Source of the DNA: Fragilaria radians
Lineage: Eukaryota; Bacillariophyta; Fragilariophyceae; Fragilariales; Fragilariaceae
Reading direction: 5' to 3'
DNA length: 14,775 bases
Assembly: GCA_900642245.1 (NCBI GenBank)
Contig: CAAAJI010000020.1
Span: forward strand, 334,338 to 349,112
Shown one piece after another: positions 7,631-14,775 of the stretch. The position numbers and the translations under genes are program-made. The first letter of the stretch is position 1; each line of letters starts with the position of its first letter. Under the pieces are notes generated by a model. That model searched no databases. It was given only the letters and a program-made list of their open reading frames with translations, and was not told where the DNA came from.

Positions 7631-9374
7631 TTAAATGATAATTGGCTGTCGAATGAAAGCCAGATCGACCTTTTTCCGTTTCGGCTGTGGGTTGTCATCT
7701 TCTGAACCACTCGACTCAGCTGATATCTCTGCAGACGTCGAGTCAGACGATGTGTTTGCTGAATTTGAATTTATTATTGCACCATCTTCTGAAGTTTCAA
7801 ACGCTCCTGCTGCCATAAGAAGACATTCCAGATGATTTAAAAGTTTTTCTCGATCTTGACGCTTCTTGCTCAGGGCTTCACTGTGCTCCATGACTTGTTC
7901 GACAGCAAGAGAATCATTCCCTGTGGACAGCGGCGTCAGACAAGAGTCTGGAGAGATGACGTTCGCTTCGTCGCTATTTGAAAAAAGTGACTGTAAATGA
8001 AGCTGTAGAATATCATTTTCCTTCTCAAGTTTTCGAATTATTTTTTCCATTTCTTCCATCATTATACGTTTGCGATCTCTGGTTCGCTTTGCGTGCATCC
8101 TGTTTCTTTCACGTCTAATTTGGTCGAGCTCAGCTGCAGTACATTTTGAACGGTCTTTCCGAAGAAGTTGATAGTCTATACCATCATTTGGAAATACAGA
8201 ATCAGGACCTACGACGTCGTCTGCGTCATTCTCAGAGGAGAATGAAAATCCAGCTTGGTTTAACTTTTTTGAATTGTGATGACCAGGCAGTATCAATGCC
8301 GGCAACTCAGGAATATTTGACGCGTCTGGAATGTCTTCCGGCTGCCGGCGAAGCAATATCTCGACATCTGGATTGTCTTCGACACCTTTTGTGCCCTCTG
8401 ACGAGAAGAGTCCAACTAGTATATTTGCAGTATTTTTCTCATTGATACTTTGTCGCAAGCGAATTTGATCCTCTTTCAATGCTTCTAGCTGAAGTTGTAG
8501 GGCTTGCATGGCTTGCTTCTTACGCTGCCGTGTTTTCCTTGCATGCATACGATTTCGTTCTCGACTTCAGGTCATGAAGAGGCAGGACAATTCGTGAGCT
8601 GAAAGAATGAAATATTGCAAATAGCTTTTACACCTAATTCATACCTTAGCACAGACGTCCGATAACGTCGTGTCATTATTTGAAGTCGCGATGATTGCAG
8701 GAGAGAGAAGTTATATCATGAGACAATTGTAGAGTGCTGTGAAACAATTGGGTCATAACATCAATATTCTTTTACAAATAGTTACGAATTTACCAAATGG
8801 AAAGAGCAGATGATGCTGTTCTTTGTAATTGGTTAATTGGTGAAGTAAGGAGTTAACCGCATCCACCAATGGGATGACCTATTGTAATGACGAGGCAAAA
8901 TAGCGAGTTTTAATTGGAGCAAAGAAAATGAAACCAGTTGTCAAGGAAAACAGAAAGACGTCATTTCATATATAGAAGAAATTCCAAATCAATAAATTGA
9001 AGAAGCAGATGGATGTGGCTACATTTTTCGCAAACTTCATTTTGCGAGAGACATCGATCACGAATACGTGTTTTGGCTCGTGAGCCAGGGGAACACGCTG
9101 GTATGGAAGAAAATGAAGCGAAAGATGCTTACCTTCGTTGCAATCTCTCCACATGGCATGGAGTTTTAACCCCATTCAAAATCCGGAATCCATTTGGCTT
9201 CATAGAGTCAAATGAACCGGAATCACTTTCTTTTGAATGAACTTCATCGTTTAAGGACGAAGAGAAATCTACATCGTCTTTGACAAAATCAGTTTTGATT
9301 TGGTTGCAACAACTGGTCATTTGAATCTGCGATGAGTTAGATTCGATCTTCATTTCTTCTGAATCTCTTTCCAT
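7631..9374 (-). CDS. Tandem bZIP transcription factor, two exons (9374-9133 joined to 8564-7631)
   Basis: Exon 1 (ATG at 9374) encodes 80 residues, acidic and Ser/Asp-rich, ending CHVERLQR; exon 2 supplies the rest. Joining at a GTAAGC donor (from 9132) and a CTGAAG acceptor (to 8565) keeps the frame and completes the first basic region, QRSRERNRMHARKTRQRKK (79-97). It is followed by a zipper with leucines at 103, 110 and 117. A second bZIP follows at about 231-276: basic RRERNRMHAKRTRDRKR, heptads M253, L260, L267, L274. Both basic regions keep the N-x7-R pattern that contacts DNA, with His where most bZIPs have Ala. The C-terminus is Ser/Asp-rich with a nuclear localisation-like PKRKKVD (375-381). 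Total 391 aa. Role: predicted nuclear DNA-binding regulator. Without the splice, exon 2 would start at Met 8548 and lose half of basic region 1, which is why I prefer the two-exon model. Target genes are unknown. Confidence 0.82.
8565..9132 (-). other. Intron of the bZIP gene (568 nt), interrupting basic region 1
   Basis: Reading the minus strand, the intron begins GTAAGC at 9132 and ends TGACCTGAAG at 8565. The boundary is phase 2: AG from exon 1 and T from exon 2 make a Ser codon. An in-frame TGA just before the acceptor shows that the sequence upstream of it is not exon in this frame. A pyrimidine-richer acceptor (TTCTTTCAG, near 8600) exists but would include that stop. The intron is long for a diatom. 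It contains a TGACGT/ACGTCA half-site, so it could harbour a second promoter or regulatory element. Confidence 0.65.
8957..8963. promoter_or_regulatory. GACGTCA bZIP-type half-site inside the bZIP intron
   Basis: GACGTCA contains the ACGTCA / TGACGT half-site recognised by CREB/ATF-like bZIP proteins and described as a CO2/cAMP-responsive element in diatoms. A TATATA string follows six bases later at 8969-8974 on the plus strand. Its location in the intron of a bZIP gene suggests possible autoregulation, but this is inference from a short motif. Confidence 0.25.
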
Positions 9375-9660
9375 CCAAGTCTCCTTTCCTGTATTTCTAG
9401 ACGCTTGCCAACGGTACGCTGTGGTTCAACCAAATGCGGGAAACACTTTATCTTGGTTCAAAATTCCTTCAAGCTCTTAGTATGGAAATCTTTATTCGAT
9501 CCTGTCGTAATCCAAAGAAAAGTTTTGGCTCAAAAGTAACCTTGTCTTAGTGATGTTGTCAATCAATGCTGTCTCTCTGATTTGAATCAGTTCTCGGAAA
9601 ATTATTGCCTTGATAATAAATACCTAATAACGTGTGTTCTACGAGGGACTAAAAACATTG

Positions 9661-9684
9661 CACTGCGATCGGGCAGTGTTTTTT
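9661..9684 (+). terminator. GC-rich hairpin followed by T6 (terminator-like)
   Basis: CACTGC at 9661-9666 pairs with GCAGTG at 9673-9678, with the loop GATCGG, and is directly followed by TTTTTT (9679-9684). In bacteria this would be read as an intrinsic terminator. In a nuclear genome a T-run can end RNA polymerase III transcripts. No A-box/B-box or known small RNA was recognised upstream, so the function is unknown. Confidence 0.3.
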
Positions 9685-10463
9685 CGGACATGATTCTACG
9701 TGGTAGCATTACGAAGTAACTTCAGAACTTTACGTGATGAAACAATTTGATTGGCTTGGGCCAGTTGGCAAAAGCAGCACTGAAATCCCTAGTCCTTAAT
9801 GTAAAAAATGAAAGAATACTGCACCTCGAGAACTTGTACAGTGCGTTACTGCAGGCTGATGTTGATGGTAAGCAAGGAGTTTTACTTCATTGAAACTTGG
9901 TAGAGTTATCAATAGTGCACTGATTGATTTTTCACCACGCACCCCCTAATCAAGGAATTAAAGACTTGAGTCCTTCATCCTAGAATTTTGTAGGAATCGT
10001 GACAAGAAATCTCCAGTAATTTGTTTCAAATTGACCTGAATCTGACAAATGGAAATATAAAATTTTATGAATATGATCTCATCACGTATGTCCAGAAAAA
10101 CGCCCAGTGAAAGAAGTTGGTGACAATATTCCATCTTAGTAATTAATCTAAGCGACTAATATTTTTATCACCTTTTTCGAAAAAAAAAAAGAATTCGGAA
10201 CAGCATTATGCTTAATTGATTACAAGAGCTACCAACACATGGTTGAAAGGAAGAATCAACGTTTAGTTGGAAGCTACAAAATAGTGGTTGAAACTTTCCA
10301 ATAGGTGGATTCCACATTCGAGTAAGTTGCATGGTTCTGAAGAGGTGAGAGATGCTCTATGAAAAGTATTATAAACCAGACATTTAAGAATAAAGGAATC
10401 AGTATATCTCCGTATCAGGAAGTATGAGCGCAACAAGTAACCTCACAGAATGTCATAGTTGAG

Positions 10464-10750
10464 TCACATTGGATAAAAGAATACACATTGGTATTACGGT
10501 GAGCTGCTTTCAATCATCTTCATCCTAACTCCCAAGTTGGTATTTTTTTCCTACCAGCATACTGAAATGATGGAAGATGTGGGCGGTGAAAATTGGATTA
10601 TTGACAACACGGAAATACCGATATTGAGTTTTCGTTGTTTAAATGATTTCGACACTAAAGGCAACTACAAATTGAACTTGTAAGAGCCATCTGACAAGTT
10701 CACATAAATGCAAACTCAATTCGGTGCTATCCAACAAATTGACGATACTC
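10464..10750 (+). pseudogene. Possible decayed gene fragment with an intron-like segment
   Basis: Positions 10499-10557 look like a short spliceosomal intron: donor GTGAGC, branch-like CCTAACT at 10524-10530, pyrimidine tract and acceptor CCTACCAG, 59 nt. The segment after it is open for 41 codons (10558-10683) and reads ENWIIDNTEIPILSFRCLN, which faintly resembles the NxW-x-x-(V/I)-N-D-T-x-(L/I)-P-(V/I)-(L/V)-x-F block of group II pyridoxal-phosphate decarboxylases. A different frame then reads NLELVRAI, stop, QVHINANSI, which could be the following block after a frameshift. The joined upstream frame has a stop close by (TGA at about 10461), and no Lys-PLP motif was found. I regard it as a remnant, with the family assignment only a guess. 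Confidence 0.22.
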
Positions 10751-11865
10751 TGAACCTATTTTTTTCAAAGCTGGAGTAAAGTTTCATCAATTATCCCTTC
10801 ATATATTCATCACGAATGAAATGACAAATGAAAGACAATAGAAAAAATCGCTTTATGATAACTGTTTCCTTTTGCAACCATATTAGAATGTTAATTGATG
10901 TTCTTTTCCCTCCAAAATTCTTTCCACTCAGCTCGGATTGTTTTTCGCGGAACTATTACTGGAGAAAACGCATCATTAGATTTAGCTTTGGCGTAATGTG
11001 ATGTATTGAAACTCACTTTATCATGATTCATAAGACTTGCAGCTTGCTTTACAAGGTTTAATTGTGGACTATATAATTTAATGATGAGTAGGCACAATGT
11101 GGGATCATGATCTATTTTAGACTATTTCTATAATCGGATCTAGTATGGAACTCTTGTAACGAATTGGAAAAGTATCATGATTCAAATAATTTCAATCATA
11201 TACTTCGCCAAAGTGCTCACTCGATCTAGAAAAATATGACACATACTTTCCATCAATTATTGATCATCAATAATCTTAGACAATGAAATAAAATATATTG
11301 TCACCCCAGTAAATTAGAGGATTGATTTATACCTTTTAAGTGATACATCTAGAAATGTCATACATAGTCCTGTACGGAATTCAATGCAATATGTCTTGAA
11401 GATTGGACAATTAGAATGAACTCAGATGAAACCTAATTGAGGAGCATGATCATGATTCATGGTGAGATTTTCTTTTTTGCTAAAAGTCATATTGAATGTA
11501 GAGAAGCTAATGATGACATTCATTAAATAAGCTTCAAAACATACTATGCCATAACCTAGAAGCATTTTTTCGCATTGCCTATTTTTCATGGTTGCAATGG
11601 GTATTCTTGCTGTTTCCAGAGGGCTTTGAAGTTCTTTTCCCCTCTTATGCTCTCTCTCTGTATCCAGCAACTCATCAATAGGCATCGTTGCGGAATTTCC
11701 TACCGTATTCAATTGTCATAAGGTCACTTTTTACTTTTTTGCTGATCATCGGTACTAGACCACATTTTACTTTACGCTAGTCCGAACTGGTATTGGGCAA
11801 CTTTCTCGAATGTGTATTTTTCCAAATTATCATTACATCATCTCTAGTTCTGATCTCTTGTTCTT

Positions 11866-13968
11866 ATGTTACACACTGATGCAACGGATAGTTGTTTCAA
11901 CAACAGTGGAGGATTGCCGTGGAGACAACTTATCGGAGAATTCTACCCTGGATTTCTATTTCATGGTCAAGAAGCAGTTACTGCAAATTATGGAGATAGT
12001 GAATGGATGATTGTAACTGGTGGATCTCGCAAGGAAAGCATTAGTCAAAATATATCTTCATTCCCAATGGAATATGCAAGTATGGGATTGAGCAATGGCT
12101 CCTTTTCCGATGATCAGATTCCTGGATTTCCTGTATCAATGTTGAACCTGACGCATGCGAATATATATGGAGAAGCGTTGTGGTCCACCATGACTTTTAA
12201 CGAAGACTGGAATGATTTATCACCGATTAAAGAAGAGAAGAATCTGAATGAACGTTGCGCTCGCTTCTTCTCCAATGCAACTAATGATCCGTGGAGAAGA
12301 GATGATTTGTGGAAGGACGCAGTGCCCTGTGCTCCATCTCCGCGACAGGGACACCTAACCGTTGTTCTTAATAGCTTTCTTTACGTCTTTTATGGATCCT
12401 CGGAACAAGTAGATATGTATTCGGAGCGATTGAATGGATACTCGGAGTTTATGGAAGATGAAAGTAATTCAACATACCTGGATATAGGCAATGTAACCGA
12501 TACTGATAACAGCATCGACGAACAATTGGAGATCGACTCTCATGTCTATCGAATTGCCATTTCGGACATTCTAGCTAACAATTGGTCTGCATGGCGAAGA
12601 ATTCTTCCACGTAATCCCATCAAATCTAGCACTATTCGTTTCTCTCCTTTAAAGGGTGGATTATGGAAACAGTTTGAGGATGATTTGCCTAAGCTTGTGG
12701 GTGTCATACCGTTCTCGATGCAATCTCGATTTCGAATTTGGCTATATGATTTCACGGAAGATTCATGGGAATCATACTTGGAAATCGATAGCGTCGACTA
12801 CACAAGCTCATATTCCGCCAGTGTAATCCAAAATGCATTACTACTAACTTCGGATGATACCCGCTTTTCTAGTTCCTTGTTCCTAGTTTTGGATCTTCCT
12901 TCTAAGGAAGCCAATGTTTATGAGGAAATGCAGATTGCTCGTTTGCCCCCAGTCATGGCTCTAACATCATTGGAAGTCCAAACTAGTTCGGCACCCTTCT
13001 CCATAGTTTTGGGGATCTGCGCTGCAGGCAACAACGAATTTCATTTTCACGCCGCAGAATTGAAGTATTCATACGGTTCGTATGAAATAAGTTTACTTGA
13101 TGTAGTTCAAGATGAAGAAAATGCTTCGCCTTGTCAAGGTGAGCATCTTGCAGTCATGTCTCGTACTGGACAGATTTATTTCTTAGGAGGGAATGGAACA
13201 GAAAGTGTTTGGCAGATTAATGTTGGCAAAGATAGTTGTGGCCTAGAATTTTATCATCCCATACAAAGCTGTGTATATGATTGTCCTGATGAAGGAGATT
13301 CCTCAGCTCAGGCGAACTTAATGTTCGTAATGTTTGTCGCTTTCTTTTTCTTTTGGGCTTATGGTCTTGGTAATGCCACGGGATGGCGGGGACAAGGACA
13401 GCCTTCTTCAATAAATCGAGGGAGAGGCTTAACAGCCGCTCAAATTGAGACATTTCCTCAACGGATTTGGTGTGAGGAAGAAGAACAATTGCCCGACCAA
13501 ACTTGTTCCATATGTCTCGTTGAGTTTTGCAATGGTGATGTGATAAGGAGCATACCCTGTGGTCATGTATTTCATGCGACTTGCTTGTCTTGTTGGTTAC
13601 ATTCTGAGACGACATGTCCGCTCTGTCGAGAAATTTGTCAACCAGTCATTCAAGATCGTTCTGTGGAATATTCTAATGCAATGTCCTTCTCACTGCAATG
13701 GCTACATTGGAACTCGAGAGTAAGGATTACCGACCCCGATCTTGATGATGGATTAGAATTGAGAAGTGTTTATTCGTTACAATTACATGAAGACAATGAC
13801 AATCTCGACGGTGGTTCCGATAGTGTCATATCAGATGAGACACTTAATAGGAATTCCACAAGTGAAAATTTCGAGGGGATGATGCCAGTGCAAAGACGCC
13901 ATCATTTAGGAATCGATGGAGAGGGATCTGAACCTTTGTGCACTAATCCTGAGTCGGTCATGGTGTAG
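11866..13968 (+). CDS. Membrane RING-H2 finger protein with kelch-like luminal domain (predicted E3 ubiquitin ligase)
   Basis: The ORF gives 700 aa. Residues about 40-450 contain beta-propeller-like pieces, for example WMIVTGG (47-53), SPRQGHLTVVLNSFLYVFYG (158-177) and GQIYFLGG (435-442), and many N-x-S/T sequons, suggesting a luminal or extracellular domain. A hydrophobic helix follows at about 485-501 (LMFVMFVAFFFFWAYGLG). Then comes GLTAAQIETFP, like the GLD-type box that precedes RING in ATL proteins, and a RING-H2 with C547, C550, C565, H567, H570, C573, C584, C587, plus W577 in the usual E2-contact position. The tail is acidic and Ser-rich. RING-H2 proteins recruit ubiquitin-charged E2 enzymes; the propeller would choose cargo. 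Oddity: there is no signal peptide after the ATG, and an in-frame TGA lies about 15 nt upstream, next to an acceptor-like CATCTCTAG. A 5' exon is probably missing from this model. Confidence 0.83.
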   Translation: MLHTDATDSCFNNSGGLPWRQLIGEFYPGFLFHGQEAVTANYGDSEWMIVTGGSRKESISQNISSFPMEYASMGLSNGSFSDDQIPGFPVSMLNLTHANIYGEALWSTMTFNEDWNDLSPIKEEKNLNERCARFFSNATNDPWRRDDLWKDAVPCAPSPRQGHLTVVLNSFLYVFYGSSEQVDMYSERLNGYSEFMEDESNSTYLDIGNVTDTDNSIDEQLEIDSHVYRIAISDILANNWSAWRRILPRNPIKSSTIRFSPLKGGLWKQFEDDLPKLVGVIPFSMQSRFRIWLYDFTEDSWESYLEIDSVDYTSSYSASVIQNALLLTSDDTRFSSSLFLVLDLPSKEANVYEEMQIARLPPVMALTSLEVQTSSAPFSIVLGICAAGNNEFHFHAAELKYSYGSYEISLLDVVQDEENASPCQGEHLAVMSRTGQIYFLGGNGTESVWQINVGKDSCGLEFYHPIQSCVYDCPDEGDSSAQANLMFVMFVAFFFFWAYGLGNATGWRGQGQPSSINRGRGLTAAQIETFPQRIWCEEEEQLPDQTCSICLVEFCNGDVIRSIPCGHVFHATCLSCWLHSETTCPLCREICQPVIQDRSVEYSNAMSFSLQWLHWNSRVRITDPDLDDGLELRSVYSLQLHEDNDNLDGGSDSVISDETLNRNSTSENFEGMMPVQRRHHLGIDGEGSEPLCTNPESVMV

Positions 13969-14400
13969 GGAATCTAGTAAATTAATTGGGGGCTATAACT
14001 CGTAATTTCTGATCTTTTGAGACTGAAATACTTCGTCGTTGGAGCAACTCGAGATGCAAGTTGTCTGGGGAGCTATTCTTGGTCTCGTATCGTCTATGAA
14101 TAAAGCATTCATCCGTCCTCGTTATGTGTAGATGTCTACACAATAGTGCTATCTGATAGATCCCTAGATCACCTAAATTCAAGGCTATTCTATATAACTC
14201 TAAATAATAATAATATCTCTTTATCCTCGATCACTTTTATGACGAACAGAGTGTGCAACATTCATAACTCTCCCAAAAGATCACCTTGTGATTGCAACCT
14301 TTACTAATTGAATTATCATAGCAGTGAAATTCAATTGAATACTTTATGAGTAAAACTGTTCAAATTGGGAACGATTTTCACGTAGAACCATGGGACGTTG
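13969..14400. other. Convergent 3' spacer between RING and sugar isomerase genes
   Basis: The plus-strand RING gene ends at 13968 and the minus-strand isomerase at 14401, so this 432-bp segment holds both 3' UTRs. It is AT-rich, with an AATAATAATAAT run near 14204 and an inverted repeat at 14306-14336. The only frame above 60 codons (minus, 13982-14182) has no recognisable domain. Confidence 0.45.
14306..14336. repeat. 9-bp inverted repeat AATTGAATT / AATTCAATT
   Basis: AATTGAATT at 14306-14314 is reverse-complemented at 14328-14336 with a 13-nt loop. It lies about 65 bp past the stop of the minus-strand isomerase and could mark its 3' processing region. It is purely AT-rich, so a chance origin is quite possible. 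Confidence 0.35.
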
Positions 14401-14775
14401 TTACATCGAACGTAAGGCTGTATCGACGAGATTCAGTGCGCCTAATGCATCGTGATCAGCAGCGATTCGACGTAGCAGGTTGGGATCCATGGCTTCCACA
14501 GCTGCCCAAAAGCGTTTGACCCGACGAATGTTGTATTCTGCTTCCTTGACTGGATCCGTACGCTGGGGAAACGTATCAAAGTAAAAATGTCCACTAAAGT
14601 TGATTCGCTTCAATTGATACATTATTTCAAGTGCCATGGATGGATGGACAGAGCCGAACATCAAGCCGTCTTCAGCGGCGAGCCGGGTGTATCCGTCATT
14701 CAGTTGGATTCCAAACAAGTGCTTTCCGGCCATTGCAATCGATTGTCCAGGATTTTCTCCTGACATTAGCATATG
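14401..14775 (-). CDS. Xylose-isomerase-like TIM-barrel sugar isomerase, C-terminal part (cut by window edge)
   Basis: The frame is open from the right edge (14775) to a TAA at 14401-14403, giving 124 residues; the true start is outside the window and the ATG at 14772 is internal. Motifs include MSGENPGQSIAMAGKHLFG, IQLNDGY, EDGLMFGSVHPSMALE and FYFDTFPQRTDPVKEAEYNI. Together they fit the end of the xylose isomerase-like / L-rhamnose-isomerase-type sugar isomerase family (AP endonuclease 2 fold), which interconverts aldoses and ketoses using divalent metal. Asp in LNDG and Asp in YFDTFP are candidate metal or substrate ligands at the barrel's C-terminal ends, inferred from family layout. The sequence reads very like bacterial homologues, which raises the possibility of transfer. 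The exact sugar is unknown. Confidence 0.75.
   Translation of the reverse strand, partial: HMLMSGENPGQSIAMAGKHLFGIQLNDGYTRLAAEDGLMFGSVHPSMALEIMYQLKRINFSGHFYFDTFPQRTDPVKEAEYNIRRVKRFWAAVEAMDPNLLRRIAADHDALGALNLVDTALRSM

Larger units (their letters stand above)
9375..11865. other. Long divergent spacer between bZIP and RING genes
   Basis: About 2.5 kb lies between the bZIP start (minus) and the RING ORF (plus) and must hold both promoters. It is AT-rich and full of stops. Three items stand out: a GC-rich hairpin followed by T6 (9661-9684), a run of 11 A near 10181-10192, and an intron-like segment with a possible gene remnant (10464-10750). The last few hundred bases may hide a 5' exon of the RING gene. 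A G-box-like CTACGTGG lies near 9697. Nothing else was recognised. Confidence 0.4.

Noticed and set aside
8146..8445. 99-codon plus-strand ORF
   Set aside because: Lies antisense to bZIP exon 2, which carries the recognisable domains.
9741..9954. Exon-like open stretch (LGQLAKAALKSLVL, ENLYSALLQADVDG) with a GTAAGC donor at 9868 and possible acceptor at 9954
   Set aside because: Open for only 50 codons with no ATG, preceded by two stops, and splicing leads to a stop after nine codons. Suggestive but not enough to call; spliced reads would change this.
11422..11712. 96-codon minus-strand ORF upstream of the RING gene
   Set aside because: No recognisable domain. The plus strand here could contain a 5' exon of the RING gene, but I could not find a consistent signal peptide and splice pair.
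13217..13615. 132-codon minus-strand ORF
   Set aside because: Antisense to the transmembrane and RING part of the E3 gene, whose zinc ligands are unmistakable.
1..14775. tRNA, rRNA, CRISPR array or bacterial operon
   Set aside because: No B-box-like GGTTCGAATCC, no cloverleaf candidate, no regularly spaced direct repeats and no runs of closely packed same-strand genes were seen by eye.

Overview
The window looks like nuclear DNA of a stramenopile alga, most probably a diatom. The evidence is mixed: compact protein genes with few introns, AT-rich spacers full of stops, a decayed Ty1/copia element whose integrase and RNase H blocks resemble the copia families common in diatoms, a CRT-like transporter, and a bZIP factor of the N-R-M-H-A basic-region type. 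The species cannot be fixed from the sequence alone. No bacterial operons, CRISPR array, rRNA or tRNA was seen.

Layout, left to right. (1) The left edge holds the first 60 codons of a minus-strand HAD-type hydrolase, cut by the window, with a short upstream reading frame overlapping its start and a perfect TGACGTCA palindrome about 350 bp upstream. (2) About 1.9 kb shows no recognisable gene. (3) From about 2161 to 5170 lies a dead plus-strand Ty1/copia retrotransposon. Zinc finger, integrase core, integrase C-terminal part, reverse transcriptase and RNase H occur in order but with many stops, frameshifts and small deletions. Gag, protease and clear LTRs are not seen. The integrase is split by about 640 bp of palindrome-rich DNA that is probably a later insertion. 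(4) An intact single-exon CRT-like transporter (511 aa, plus) follows. (5) Convergent to it is a minus-strand bZIP factor. I build it from two exons (391 aa); the joined protein has two separate bZIP domains, and the intron falls inside the first basic region. (6) A 2.5 kb spacer contains a GC-rich hairpin followed by T6 and a possible remnant of a decayed gene with an intron-like segment. (7) A large plus-strand ORF (700 aa) encodes a predicted membrane RING-H2 E3 ubiquitin ligase with a kelch-like, potentially glycosylated N-terminal domain; its 5' end is probably incomplete. (8) The right edge carries the C-terminal 124 codons of a minus-strand TIM-barrel sugar isomerase of bacterial appearance.

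The genes do not form an evident pathway: vacuolar-type transport, transcriptional control, membrane protein ubiquitination and sugar metabolism sit side by side, as is usual in a protist genome. The most interesting items are the tandem bZIP protein split by an intron in its first DNA-binding helix, the cysteine-rich luminal loops of the CRT-like transporter, the kelch/TM/RING protein, the nested insertion in the copia integrase, and the possible bacterial origin of the sugar isomerase. I found no strong evidence for a wholly new multi-gene system.
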